A program made the translations under genes and the position numbers. Positions 10,226 to 21,165 of a stretch of 64,000 nucleotides of DNA are shown here, one piece after another; the first letter of the stretch is position 1; every line of letters begins with the position of its first letter. Source of the DNA: Odontocerum albicorne (lineage: Eukaryota > Arthropoda > Insecta > Trichoptera > Odontoceridae); contig OX463865.1 in the NCBI GenBank assembly GCA_949825065.1, forward strand, positions 20,879,115-20,943,114, written 5' to 3'. The notes below the pieces were generated by a model. It saw only the letters and a list, made by a program, of their open reading frames with translations, searched no databases and had not been told where the DNA came from.

Positions 10226-11464
10226 CACACTATTTTATAGTATGAAAATGACAATAAGTATGCAGTAATATAAAAAATATAAAAAAATGGAGTGAACCAT
10301 CTTTTAGGCTTTCTTATTATATCATATATACATCACACCATTTCGGTTATACTCACAGAATGTATAACTTAAAAATATAGACTTAAAAACTTATTTTGAA
10401 GTCATTATCTTACACATCTTTCCTTTTACTTCCGAGAACTTACGTTTACATTTTTTATTCTCACTTTCAAAACGCTTAAATATATTCTTAACTTGTTCAC
10501 GCCTTTCGAATACTATTGAGCATTTTTTTTAAATGTCTTACATTTGTAGTATAAGTTACCTGATTTGTTGTCATTTTAATTTTTGAAAGCCGAAAATCAT
10601 CACAACGTCTCGTAGGGACCTCCCTATTCTACATCACAACTCTTCGGTTATACTTTGGCAATCAATTATTATAAATGAGTGGGTCAGAACCAGATATGAC
10701 TATCCCACAAAAATATATAATTAGAGTTAGGTACATACGCTCCATCTTTATACCCATTTCTATCAGAACCAAACATGATTATGAGTTTATAGTTCACCAT
10801 ATGTGCAGACATATACCGTTATATTTTGGAAACAACAGAAAACAAACCATTTTTGAATAGATCTGCAACTTTGAAGTCAATTATCTCGAAACAAAATAAA
10901 TGTGGGTTAGTCATGTCTGTTCTGACCCACTCAAATATAGATTAAGACATGAAAAATAATAAATTGTTTAACCCTTAAACAATAATTGAGATGTGGTGAT
11001 ATTAGGTTGAATGTGTATATATTTTTAAAACTGTTTCGTTGAAATTGACTTTAGAAAATATTCTATTGTATTGTAGTTATTCAAGCTGAAATTTCATTCA
11101 ATGGACACGATCTTTTTTTTAATGTAATATTTGAATATTATATACAACAGTAAGTCAGGGTAACAATGACGTACAAAATTTAATAAATCATTTATTCTTT
11201 TCAGCGATTTCCGTTTTCCGTCATTTCGTATATAAAATCATATTTTGCACCTGCGAAGGTTCGACTTTTTTGTATTGAGAATTATAAAAAAAAGGTCGTG
11301 AGTGACGGTGTTGACGATCGCTCTTCATAAGGGCGGAGATGGCTCCGGTGTTACCAGTTTAAAAAAAATATTTCGGTACAGAATGATTAATTATTGTAAC
11401 ATTTTTCTGCAGTTTCGATTATCTTACTTTATATCAATAAATACATTTAGTTATGATCAAAAAC
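10226..11464. other. AT-rich unannotated sequence
   Basis: No recognisable gene or repeat family. A short dispersed pair, GTGGGTCAGAAC at 10680 and the inverted GTTCTGACCCACTC at 10919, could bracket an old 250-bp insertion, but I could not extend the arms. Confidence 0.3.
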
Positions 11465-11585
11465 TGCTCACTAGTCGGAGTTAATCACTGCTTTCATTAC
11501 AAACTGGGATATTTCGCTTGAAGAGAAGATAGTCTTGGGATAGAAGGTAGAAACGCGGATAGCGGGAGTTAATATAAAAAGTGTG
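11465..11585 (-). repeat. R repeat fragment, inverted
   Basis: GGTAGAAACGCGGAT and the neighbouring AAGATAGTCTTGGGATAG correspond to the reverse of the R core (ATCCGCGTTTCTACC). The copy is diverged. Confidence 0.45.
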
Positions 11586-11664
11586 GAATAACATAGTTAT
11601 TTATTCAAATAAATATAAGTTATTTGATATCAGCATTGTATGTATATATGGTACATATATAAGA

Positions 11665-11830
11665 AAGCTTTCAAAAGGTCTGGTTTCAGTTCAAACCCCC
11701 CCCCCCCCTCACTACCCTAGCGGAGATACACCCCCTAAGAGAGTGGGAGCTCGCTCACGAGGACATCAGATATTTTTCAGCCCACGCCCTCGTACGTGTA
11801 AATTTTAAAACAAAATAAATAAATAAGCAG
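11665..11830 (+). repeat. K repeat copy with poly-C tract
   Basis: Starts with CAAAAGGTCTGG, has a run of about 14 C, then GGAGATACACCCCCTAAGAG and TTTTTCAGCCCACGCCCTCG. The same order occurs at 62150-62290. It ends in an A-rich tail (AAAACAAAATAAATAAATAA), as expected for a retrotransposed 3' end. Confidence 0.6.
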
Positions 11831-11914
11831 TTATATGAAAGCCCATTCATTACCAGACGACGAGTGTAATAGAACCATAATACAAAGTGGGAGGTCAGGG
11901 TTCTTGATGTTGAT

Positions 11915-12075
11915 GTTGGAGATGGCTATCTAAGCCAGTCTGCGATAGGTATATCCTGTTGCACATAGGGCTTCAGTATTTGCAACTTGTCTGCGTCCTC
12001 GTTGTTCTTTGGGCTCCTGATTTTTAACAACACTTCTACGCCATTTGGCTCCATCTGTTGCTGTGCACGTACATT
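11915..12075 (-). pseudogene. LINE C-terminal fragment
   Basis: The minus strand reads CTATDGAKWRRSVVKNQEP..., resembling the ATDRxxWRxLV ending seen after several insect LINE reverse transcriptases. A diverged relative lies at 48495-48620 on the same strand. Only about 45 codons are present. Confidence 0.4.
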
Positions 12076-12179
12076 ACAATACAAATATTATATGCTAATA
12101 CTCGTAAATGAGCAGTTAATACAATTATAAACATGTTATTTGTAGTCAAGGCATTAATATTGTAGTATTTAAAGACATT

Positions 12180-12375
12180 GTAATTTGTTTTATCAAACAC
12201 TGTTTATTCCACTTTTTGTAACGGTGTAACACTACCGGTTTCAAGACTTACACCTTATCATCAGAGGAGCATAAACAAGAGTCTTGTTTATGCTCCCTGA
12301 CGATGAGGTGAAAACCTTGAAACCGGAAGGGTTATACCGTTACAAAAAGTGGAATAAACAGTGTTTGATAAAATA
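12180..12375. repeat. PH palindromic module
   Basis: Long, nearly perfect inverted arms of about 85 bp (left TTATTCCACTTTTTGTAACG, right CGTTACAAAAAGTGGAATAA) surround a short centre. The plus arm reads CTGACGA at 12297-12303, hairpin GAGGT-GAAA-ACCTT, then GAAA at 12319-12322 and CCGG. The minus arm (12266-12232) has the canonical CTGATGA, a weaker hairpin, then GAAACCGGTAG. Layout and motifs suggest head-to-head Penelope pLTR ends with degenerate hammerhead cores. No reverse transcriptase is present. Confidence 0.65.
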
Positions 12376-12504
12376 AATTACAATGAATAAATATAATTGT
12401 TAATATAAATGCAAACACATCCCCATGTTCACTACAGCGTAAAAAAATAAAATAAAATAACACTCAAAATTTTACCAAACAATGAAATAAACCATAATAT
12501 ATTT

Positions 12505-13063
12505 TTTCTTACATTTACTCGTATTGATGTATAGATCACTCCAAGAGCGCTTTTCTTACATTTACTCGTATTGATGTATAGATCACTCCAAGAGCGCTTT
12601 TCTTACATTTACTCGTATTGATGTATAGATCACTCCAAGAGCGCTTTTCTTACATTTACTCGTATTGGTGTATAGATCACTCCATGAGCGCTTTTCTTAC
12701 ATTTACTCGTATTGATGTATAGATCACTCCAAGAGCGCTTTTCTTACATTTACTCGTATTGATGTATAGATCACTCCAAGAGCGCTTTTCTTACATTTAC
12801 TCGTATTGAGATCACTCCAAGAGCGCTTTTCTTACATTTACTCGTATTGGTGTATAGATCACTCCAAGAGCGCTTTTCTTACATTTACTCGTATTGATGT
12901 ATAGATCACTCCAAGAGCGCTTTTCTTACATTTACTCGTATTGATGTATAGATCACTCCAAGAGCGCTTTTCTTACATTTACTCGTATTGATGTATAGAT
13001 CACTCCAAGAGCGCTTTTCTTACATTTACTCATATTAATGTATAGATCACTCCAAAAGCGGTT
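12505..13063 (+). repeat. 47-bp satellite array, about 12 copies
   Basis: The unit contains CTTACATTTACTCGTATTGA, then TGTATAGATCACTCCAAGAG and CGCTTTT. GAGCGC recurs every 47 bp from 12545. Copies are almost identical; one (near 12807) has lost about six bases and two have TTGGTG. The last copy decays to CATATTAATG and AAAAGCGG. High identity suggests recent expansion or homogenisation. Confidence 0.95.
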
Positions 13064-13635
13064 TTCACCGCAGTTTTCGCGTGTGTCTAAGCATCGGCTG
13101 AATATTTAAGTTGTTATATAACATATAGCAGCTTCATAAAATTTGAAGATGATTCAACAACTAAAGAGAAATAGCATTAAGGAAATGTATGACTCACTGC
13201 ACATTGCACTCTTCAGAGGTACCAAAGTGGTGATGATTCCTATTTTAAAAAACGATCACACGAGGAAGGTAGGAAATAGAGTTTAAAAGGGGTGCATATC
13301 CACGTATAATATCGAATTATAGTGTTGGGTCCAGGCAGCTTTGCTACCCTGGGGGATATTTTGGTTTGTAAAAATAAGACGAAACTAGATAATTAATGTG
13401 GATCTGAAGAATGAAAGGATTCTATGTGATAAATCTCTGAATAGAGGATTATGTTCGATTTGATGTTTATACTATATGTAAGGTTATTCACCTATTCCCG
13501 ATATATTGGCTCCGATTGGGTCCTTGAGCATTTCCTCAATCTAAGGTCTTGACTGGTGGGCTGTTATTCTATTGTGTATTAACCTAAGTATATTTTTTAT
13601 TCATAATCTGTCGTATAGTACGTCTTTTGTAATCA
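13064..13635. other. Unannotated sequence
   Basis: No coding signal or family resemblance was found in this roughly 570-bp stretch. Confidence 0.3.
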
Positions 13636-13800
13636 GCGGCGGCCGGTCCCGAGGTGCGCTGGTGCGCTGAGCACCAACGCACCTCGAGACGCTCAGCGAT
13701 TGTGAAATATCGCTGTCTCACGGTTTACTGTATGTGTATGTCTGCCCTATATGAATTAGCGTTTCCGTCCGGTGCTTATTGGAGATCTCTCCGGTAGTAT
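13636..13800 (+). mobile_element. Possible hAT-type terminal fragment with strong hairpin
   Basis: The stretch begins CAGCGGCGGCCGG, resembling a hAT terminus. A GC-rich hairpin follows: GAGGTGCGCTGGTGC at 13651-13665 pairs with 13671-13685 (14 of 15 bases) across a five-base loop. GC-rich subterminal hairpins are common in such elements. No partner terminus or transposase was found, so the identity is tentative. Confidence 0.35.
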
Positions 13801-14069
13801 TGGCAAACTTGGCCGGTCTATTTGAAAGGAATATTTTTTATAATTTTATTTCAAAAAAATTTTGATTTCCACTTAAATAAAAATCCTCGTACTATTTGTC
13901 AGTATTCTTATACATATTTAATCTATACAAATATTTAACATTTTTGGAAGTCATGTTTGCGAATATATAATTGAATTATTGCGAATTATTTCTCCGGTTC
14001 AGCGTACCTCTAGACCGGCTGCCGCTGCTTATGTTGTTGATTGCTGATTGTATTATATCATACACTTTT

Positions 14070-14255
14070 CGTCGGATTCACTACAACCTAGCGGGCTTAT
14101 TTCCATGTGACAATTTCTTCAAACCAACTAGAAAGATACTAATGAGGCTTTAAGTGAAAACCAAACTGGAAACCTTTTAAAAAAAATCTGTATTCCAAAG
14201 GGATTCGAACCCGCAACTACTGCTTGGCTGGCAGCCAGGTCAGCCAACCTTATCG
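14070..14255 (-). mobile_element. SINE-Q copy
   Basis: Read on the minus strand: a tRNA-like head with GGTTGGCTGACCTGGCTGCC and a B-box region GCGGGTTCGAATCC, then a body, then GGTTTTCACTTAAAGCC and GGTTTGAAGAAATTGTCACA. The tail resembles the LINE-W 3' UTR, as in the other SINE-Q copies. The tRNA-like part is a SINE head, not a working tRNA. Confidence 0.6.
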
Positions 14256-15045
14256 GAGGTCGTCATGTATGATATGATGTGACTGTCCCGTCCCACGTAA
14301 GTCGCTCGTTTGGTTGTACTACTCGTACTTGTAGGGAATGGTGGAAATTAAGGACATTGAAAAAGCAATTACGTTCGGAAAGAATCCAGGTTAAAGGGCA
14401 GGGAGCGGAAGGCAACTCGAAAAATAGATCTCTGTATTTCTATTCCTGCTTTGTTCCCTTGCCTTGACTGTTGACCATTTCTATTGTATGTTTGTACATT
14501 CATAAGTATATACGAATCTCTTTGTGCTGAAACGAAAGGAGATTAAGGTTCAATTGTGAAATAATAAAAATGTTTCATCATCATCACCATCTGGCCCAGT
14601 CTGGTTGGCAGAAAGTTCGTCTAGTAATAATACTATACTAACACGCAGTAGTAGACGTTCGATGTGTACGGTAACGGACAGCGAGTATATTATAATTAAT
14701 AATTTTATTTTTTATCAATGGTACACATGTAGCTTGCAAAATGATTTAAAAACTAGTGCTTCATTTACAATATTGACAAAATAATCATTAAATTTATAAA
14801 GAAAGAAAAAAACAACTGTTTACAATTCAACAAAACCAAATAAATAGATACGTCAGTACAATAAAACTTTTAAAATAATATTAGGTGTTTACATAAGTTG
14901 TGTCCTATTTACGAGTATAGGGGAATTTTATTGGTAATTTGAGGATTTACAATAGAAAATTGGAGAATTTAAGTGACAGATGATGATTTTATATAAGAAA
15001 AGGAAATAATGTGTATTCTCTGAAGTTGAAAGGAAAAACATATAA
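14256..15045. other. Unannotated sequence
   Basis: Nothing recognisable. The open frame at 14279-14467 lacks any domain similarity that I know. The second half (14700-15040) is AT-rich. Confidence 0.3.
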
Positions 15046-15049
15046 CCAC

Positions 15050-15240
15050 CGGATAATAATAAAAGGACAATTTATTGCGCAAACTCTCCTCAAGGGCGCC
15101 CTAGCTCGGGATTACAAAATAAGTTTATATCAGTTAAGCCATTAGATTAGGTACTTTTTCCCGCATCTGCATGTTTTCAGATAAACACATTTGGTAAGAA
15201 AACCGCAGAAAACTTACCGAATAAAAATGAGCGACTTGAC
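15050..15240 (-). mobile_element. LINE-G 3' UTR copy
   Basis: On the minus strand the order is GGTAAGTTTTCTGCGGTTTT, ACCAAATGTGTTTATCTG, GCAGATGCGGGAAAAAGTAC, then the GGGCGCCCTTGAGGAGAG ending. The blocks match 21630-21905 and 26430-26660. No coding sequence is attached. Confidence 0.6.
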
Positions 15241-15479
15241 ACATTCAGCTTGGGGTTAAGTGTTATTGTATTGTGTAGTGTTCATATAACATCATATATT
15301 TTTTATAAAACCACCTAAAAAATATATTTTTCGTACTTCGTAAAGCTGCACACGCCACCCATATCTCTAACATTCGTAGGCAGACCATTCCACACCACAG
15401 TACCAACAACGAAAAAGCTCTACCATAATACGACGTCCTATTGGATTGACCTGGAATAACCATTTTATTATTGTATATG

Positions 15480-16140
15480 AAGAAGAAATCAACCTTAAAG
15501 TTCTACTGATCTCCGAAGACACAGATTTGAAAGATACAGTGGAGACATCCCATTAAGGGACTTGAATACAGAGTTTGAAATCAATCTGTTCGCGACACAA
15601 GCCAGAATAAGTTCTCGGAAAAGATGGCACGAGTAACTTTTCCGAACATCGGCACTACTTGCCCTGGGTAAGACCTGGTTGACGCGAATGATAGGACGCC
15701 CCCGGAAAAGATCCCCAACGCTCCTTATACCAGTCCAATCACGTATATTGCGGAGCCAGGAGATTTCCCTCCTGCCTCATCGACACCTCTTCAACCCTAT
15801 ATTTTGCCTTGGATTATTAAGTGTAGTAATCTGTACATTGCTCCTCTAAGTACATGACCCAAATAGGACACCTTTCGTATTTTAATATTAGTCAGCAACT
15901 CTCTATCAACTTTGGCTTTTTGAAGAACCCTCGTGTTGCTGACCATATCCGTCCAAGGTATCCGTGGCATTCTCCGGTGTATCCACATTTCGAATGCTTC
16001 CAGTCAGTTCATACAACCAACTTTGAGGGTCCATAATTCCACTCCATATGATAACACTGACCAAACGTAACATTTGACTAACCGTTGTCGAAGTTTCAAG
16101 TTTAGATTGTCATCGCAGAATACGCTTGTCATTTTATTAA
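15480..16140 (-). pseudogene. LINE C-terminal relic
   Basis: The minus strand reads LEAFEMWIHRRMPRIPWTDM..., then LTNIKIRKVSYLGHVLRGAM and LLHLIIQGKI, then after a stop a GxRG..IGLV-like end. This matches the well-known segment FEMWxYRRMLxIxWTDxxxN..VL after LINE reverse transcriptases. The 15680-15810 part is shared with 33450-33570 in the same orientation. Frameshifts and stops make it dead. Confidence 0.7.
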
Positions 16141-16674
16141 AAGCCGCACGAGATGTTTCAATTCTGCACTTGACTTCGTTTTTTTTTCTACCGATCGTTG
16201 ATTAAAAAATACGCCGTTGCAAACTCTTTGCAATTTAATAAACATGTACGAGTATGTATCACGCGAGTCTAACGCCGCATACTTCATTATTTGAAACAGG
16301 TCAAAAAATCCATTCCGCAATGTCCCACAGATGATCACCAAAAACAAACCAAACTCAACGACTTCACACAAACCTTTCCTACACGTCATCCCTCCTGAAA
16401 TTGAATCGGAAACACATGGCATAATTAAGAATTTATGGTCCGGACACGGAAATGAATGAATTGTTAATAACTTAATACACATATCGTTAGACCATGTGTG
16501 CTTTTCGGTGTAAGCATTTTTACGTTTATTCGGCTTGTTTTATTATTTTTTTATATTCTATCACTGAAGTATTTGGTTTTACTGTTTTCTTTTTTAAAAT
16601 AATGTAACATTTAACCCAGCAATTGGCGCCAATCTTTGTAACATTAACGTTAGTTGGAAAAGAATGCCCTATAG
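16141..16674. other. Unannotated sequence
   Basis: A 117-codon minus-strand frame at 16129-16482 overlaps the LINE relic end and has no recognised domain. I treat it as chance. The rest is AT-rich. Confidence 0.3.
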
Positions 16675-17393
16675 CAGGGGTCGACCAACTTTTTTCGCTA
16701 AGGGCCAGATGGAAAAAAAATTGGCATGGCGGGCCAGGAAGCAAACTCGAGGATATTTATTTAGGTAATTTATTCTACTTATATAGCAAAAAAAGTTTAC
16801 ATTTTTTATTAGGCAGTGATACTATTTATACACATTTTGCTGACACACTTACAAAATAAACGAATGAAATATTTACATTTATTAATTAATATATTATAGA
16901 AACAGGCAAAATTTTCGTGTTATTGAACAACAAATGTTACAGTATAATATAATAATAAGCTCTACTAATACCGTGAGTGTAATTGCTTTTTCTGAGATAA
17001 CATTTTATCAAACTGGGGTTCGGAGTTAGTACTTCCTATCATCTAAATTGATTGCAAATGGTCATCGGTTAATGCAGACCTGTATTGCGCTTTTACGTAC
17101 TTCATTTTTTTGAACATTCAAATATTTTTTATGATAACTAATATTTTCTTGAAATAAAAATTTTGTTCATGACAAAATGATTTAATTTAATTTAAGTATT
17201 ACAATAAACTGAAACTAACTACATATGTATTAAATAAAACCATATTATACGTATACAATTTAACTAAAACAATTTAACAAAACAAACACATAAAAAATAT
17301 TAAAAATGAGATTGGTTATTATTAGCTCGCAGGTCGGATTAAAATAGGTATCGGGTCGGATTTGGCCCGCGGGCCGTAGTTTGCCGACCCCTG
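16675..17393. mobile_element. Non-autonomous hAT element (about 719 bp)
   Basis: The left end is CAGGGGTCGACCAACTTTTT and the right end, reverse-complemented, is CAGGGGTCGGCAAACTACGG. This is the classic hAT-Charlie-like terminus, followed by GGGCCAG and GGCCCGCGGGCC subterminal blocks. The eight-base flanks CCCTATAG and CCGTATGA agree at five positions, compatible with a decayed 8-bp duplication. The AT-rich interior has no transposase. Confidence 0.8.
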
Positions 17394-17454
17394 CCGTATG
17401 ACATTCGCAATTTGTGTATTTTATAAATTTGTTTTAATAAATATCAGTGTTACT

Positions 17455-17895
17455 ATCAGCCAGTATCAAAATATGCTAAGATGAGAGTGCACAACAGTAT
17501 TTTAGTATCGACACTGATGTATGTAAATGAAATGTGAACGTGGAAAAATATTGATAGAAACCGAATAAATGCTGTTGAAATAGATGCACTGAGAACAACA
17601 CATAGATTAACAGTTTATGAAAGTATATACTAGTAGAATGAAGTGATAAGGGATGAATGTGGACTAAGGGCTAATTAGTGTGTTGAGTGTGATAAAGAAG
17701 CTGAGATGGTTTGTGCATGTAGAACGAATTGTAGAAGAAAGACAACCAAGACAATTATATAGTGAGTGAGAAAGGTAGAGTAGAAGTTGTATTGATATGG
17801 AACAGGCGAAGGATGTGTTTGTCGAGATAGGAAAGTCTGGCGCTCTCTCATTTGTCTACCCCAATAGGGAAACAATGTGATGGTATGTATATTTA
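17455..17895 (+). pseudogene. LINE-T C-terminus and 3' end, relic
   Basis: Plus-strand blocks match other copies: AACAGTATTTTAGTATCGAC, GAACGTGGAAAAAT, GCTGTTGAAATAGATGCACT, CTGAGATGGTTTGTGCATGT and finally AGTCTGGCGCTCTCTCATTT and CTACCCCAATAGGGAAACAA. There are several stops and deletions. The reverse transcriptase core is absent. Confidence 0.7.
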
Positions 17896-17989
17896 TATAA
17901 ATACATTTTTTCCTTGAGCAATTCCTGCGGGTAAATGTCATATTGATTCATAGATTCTCTCAGGATATCATTTTGATTTATTTACAATA

Positions 17990-18900
17990 TTTAATACTTT
18001 TATTGTAAATACAATCTGGCGGGCGTATTGCCAGGTAGCAATTTCTTCCAACCAACCAGACAAAAGTAAATTAAGCAAGTTACGTGGTCACATAAATCAT
18101 TTAAATGACTATCCATCCCCACGAAATCCATAAACATATACGTGAGCACAGGCCCACGAACCTCACAAAAACGAACAATCACCCGAACATTCTTTTTCAT
18201 ATAAACTAAGATATCATCAATCAAAAGGAAAGGAAGGGATGGTGGAGAGGAAAGGAAAAGAAAAATCAGGAATGAAACACGTTATTTTACTGACTAGAAA
18301 TGAAGAGTTTTTTCAGTCGCTTCTTAAAGCGTGCCAAGGACGGAGCGAGTCTTATATTGGTTCGTAACTGATTCCAGAGTCTCACAGCATGAACAATTAA
18401 GGACGACGTAAAGAAAGAGGAGCGGTGAACTGGAAAGGCCAATAAACAATCTGTGTTTGAGCGTAGCGCTAATCCATGATTGGAAAGACGCTGAAAATTT
18501 TCGGCGAGATAAGAGGGGGTGGCGGGACAGTTAAGGATAGTATACACTAGAGACAGAATGTGAATTTGTCGTCTATTTCTAACATTCAACCAGTTCAATG
18601 CCTTCTGGTATGAAGTTATATGATCGTACTTACGTAGGTTGAAAATTTATCTTAGGCACACATTTTGAAGACGCTGTAATTTGTCCAGCTGTCCTCTGTA
18701 ACATTCAAGTAACATACGTCCGCATAGTCCGGAATCGGAAAGAGCAGAGATTGTTCGAATAAAATTTTGGTTTTAGTTGGAAGGAATCTTTGCAACACTT
18801 TAAGGGAATGAAGGCTGAAGAAGATCCTTTAAGCTTACCTCATTTATTTGATCTCGTCATGAGAGGGTGTTATCTATTAGCACTCCTAGGTTTTTAACAG
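17990..18900 (-). pseudogene. LINE-W reverse transcriptase C-terminus and 3' UTR
   Basis: Reading on the minus strand from 18900: KTVKNLGVLIDNTLS, then ISALSDSGLCGRMLLECYRG, QLDKLQRLQNVCLR, LRKYDHITSYQKALNWLNVR and, in a 103-codon open frame (18598-18287), RRQIHILSLVYTILNCPATP through AVRLWNQLR and FKKRLKKLF. This is the region following the RT palm in Jockey/CR1-type elements. Stops interrupt the upstream half. The 3' UTR (18286-18000) is shared with 60530-60835 and holds TGGTTGGAAGAAATTGCTAC. The element is 5'-truncated and inactive. Confidence 0.75.
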
Positions 18901-19580
18901 TTTTATGTAATGGTATCATATATAGTCTGCAGACCGAGAGGGTAGCTCGGGTGCCGGGCAAACCTGAATTCCGAAGCTCCATTCCTGGTGACAAGTTCGA
19001 TATTTTATGATAATGTAGGAACTACTGTCGTCGCTGAATATTGTCGTCACACACGGTCAACGACCGACGAAACGACCTTCGGATATGTCCAAAGGTCGCA
19101 TACCAAAACATTGAAATTGTTTACCCACCAATACTATTTACGATACATTCCACAGTAGAAAGAGAACGCATCACGCTGTCTCGTCGTTTTCGCCAACAAA
19201 TTGTCTACCCACAATATTATTTGCGATGTCTGCAATATTTCAATCGACCATCTCTGCACGCACAGAAGCGAGATAAAAATATATTGCGGGCGCACTCTCG
19301 CGCTCATTCTGAAATGTATAAATACCTACTTACCGATAAATAAAGATCATTAATCATTAATTATTAATTATCATTCATTGATTCATTCACTCTCTCTTTC
19401 CGCATTGCTAACTGACGTATTTTATTTAAATACCAAACGATCAAAATCATCAGCGCGTCCATCAAGGACATTCGCTAAAATAATACCAACCGAGCTTAGC
19501 AAGAACGTCGGGAATTTATATCACGGAATATTTCTATATGTTGTTTATAGTTAAGGCATTAACGTTGTGGAGGTTTAAAG
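18901..19580. other. Unannotated sequence
   Basis: The stretch 19030-19330 is less AT-rich and holds a 100-codon frame without recognised domains, ending in an AT-rich ATTAATCATTAATTATTAAT run. I cannot assign it; it might be an old repeat. Confidence 0.3.
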
Positions 19581-19584
19581 ACAT

Positions 19585-19768
19585 TGTCATTTATTTTTAA
19601 CAAACACTGTTTATTCCACTTTTTTATGACGGTATAACCCTACCGGTTTCAAGGCTTTCACCTCATCTGTTTGTACTCCCCTGAAGATGAGGTGAAAGCC
19701 TTGAAACCGGTAGGGTTATACCGTCATAAAAAAGTGGAATAAACAGTGTTTGTTAAAAATAAATTACA
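19585..19768. repeat. PH palindromic module, best-preserved copy
   Basis: Arms of about 85 bp (left ending near 19668, right beginning 19681) are almost exact reverse complements around a short centre. The plus arm reads CTGAAGA (19681-19687), hairpin GAGG-TGAAAG-CCTT, GAAA (19703-19706), CCGGTAGGGTTATACCGTC. After GAAA the bases CGGT and ACCG can pair as a stem III. The two arms share the ends of the 12.3-kb copy (TTATTCCACTTTTT...). Confidence 0.7.
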
Positions 19769-20074
19769 ATTTCTATATGTGAATTCTTCAATTTCTGGAC
19801 TAAATATCCGCCTTTTGCAATCTCCTTTGCGATGCTAAACCGTTATTTTAAAACCGACAGCTTTGTATAAACAGGATCTTACAATATTCTACCGAATGTA
19901 AATCTGCTCCAATATCCCCCCGTTCAAGATAATCTGTCTTGATCTTTTTTCTAAAAAGGGACACTGGACTGAATCGGAGATTTTCTTCAACCGATAGTCA
20001 GTTTATAGACCCGCATTTATAATATGGAAGCAAATCGCTAAAAGTTATCGATCCTTAGGTATTTCGTTTTTATA
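19769..20074. other. Unannotated sequence
   Basis: No recognisable feature. Confidence 0.3.
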
Positions 20075-20480
20075 CATAAAATATTTACCGTCACGCCATT
20101 TCCTTCTCGGGGTGAGCAGAAATGATAGAGCGCTATATTTTTCTAGCTCGACACACATTCGTAGCCATCTTCCACATCCATACATCTTCACATACGATTC
20201 CCGCGATTTCTCTGACTACGCACCGTTCTTTCAAAATGCCATTCACTTTATCCAAGAGTATTTTCCTTGGGTCTCCTTTCATACTCACGTTTGCACTTAA
20301 CGTTTGTTTTGTTTGTCTTTCTTCATTCATTCGTTACATATGTCCAATGCATTTCAGAGGGCACTTCTTCATTTTATTCAACACACCAGCCTCAAATTCA
20401 CATTAATCCTTTTTTACTTCGTTCTCTATTCTATCATACTTTGTCACCTAATTCCGTATTCTGCCAAACATTGTCATCCT
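20075..20480 (-). pseudogene. LINE-T C-terminus and 3' end, relic
   Basis: The minus strand reads MNEERQTKQTLSANVSMKGD, then KILLDKVNGILKERCVVREI and VWMWKMATNVCRARKI, in a 65-codon frame (20330-20133). This corresponds to the ERMNEERLTKQIY...GRPRKVWLDQVN part of the family. It ends in CTCACCCCGAGAAGGAAATG at the 20100 side. The upstream part to 20480 shows the frameshifted LSKMK..LK region. Confidence 0.7.
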
Positions 20481-20584
20481 ATGTATTATATTATTTTTTA
20501 TATCAGTTTTTAAAGAAAAACAGATCAACTATGGGTTAAACAACTTGTTCTGTATTTTAACCTTTTTTCCGATTTCGCTCAACG

Positions 20585-20830
20585 AATATTCTCAGAATGG
20601 ACCATTTTGAAAATGCTAATTGAGCGAAACCGGTCTAATCTTGTTCTGGGGATACTCGTTGAGTGAAACCGGTCAAATGCATTCTTAGCATGCTCTTTGA
20701 GTGTAACCGGTCAAATTCGTTCTGAGCACACTCGTTGAGCGATACTGGTCAAATCCGTTTTGAGCATGCTCTCGAGTGAAACCGGTCAAACCATTCTGTC
20801 GACGATCGTTGTGTGAAACCAGTAAATAGG
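20585..20830 (+). repeat. 38-bp degenerate tandem array carrying GAAACCGGTC
   Basis: The motif TTGAGTGAAACCGGTCAAAT or a variant starts near 20621, 20660, 20698, 20736, 20773 and 20811, spaced 37-39 bp. Each unit also has an ATTCTGAGCATGCTCG-like part. Units diverge by 15-25% by eye. GAAACCGGT is shared with PH modules, but CTGANGA is absent. Confidence 0.8.
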
Positions 20831-20989
20831 AAAAACGATGGTGGACTTATATCGAATAAACTTTTTGTTTAATTTTTTTTGTCTGTCGTTTGACTTTTTA
20901 TATGTACATATATTCCCATATAAATATAAAATACATAGGTATTAATTTATTTATTTATTGGAGCCGCATTATTTATGTATTTATTAGAT

Positions 20990-21165
20990 TGAAAGGCGTA
21001 AGATATGAAGAGTAAGGAAAGTATGGGTGGATCAAGTGAATGATATTCTGAAAGAAGGAAATGTAGAAAGAAGGATATGAATAAAAGGCGAAGGACGTGT
21101 GTCGCGATTGGGAAGTCTGGCATCCTGTCTTCTCTGCCTACCCTGACAGGGAAATGGTCTGTGTA
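20990..21165 (+). mobile_element. LINE-T 3' end fragment
   Basis: Contains GGAAAGTATGGGTGGATCAA and GTGAATGATATTCTGAAAGA, then GAAGGACGTGTGTCGCGATT, AGTCTGGCATCCTGTCTTCT and CTACCCTGACAGGGAAATGG. The DNA is recognisable but the frame is lost. Confidence 0.7.

Noticed and set aside
12505..13063. CRISPR array
   Set aside because: The whole 47-bp unit is repeated without variable spacers, and the DNA is eukaryotic. The same holds for the arrays at 29.8, 35.5 and 43.7 kb.
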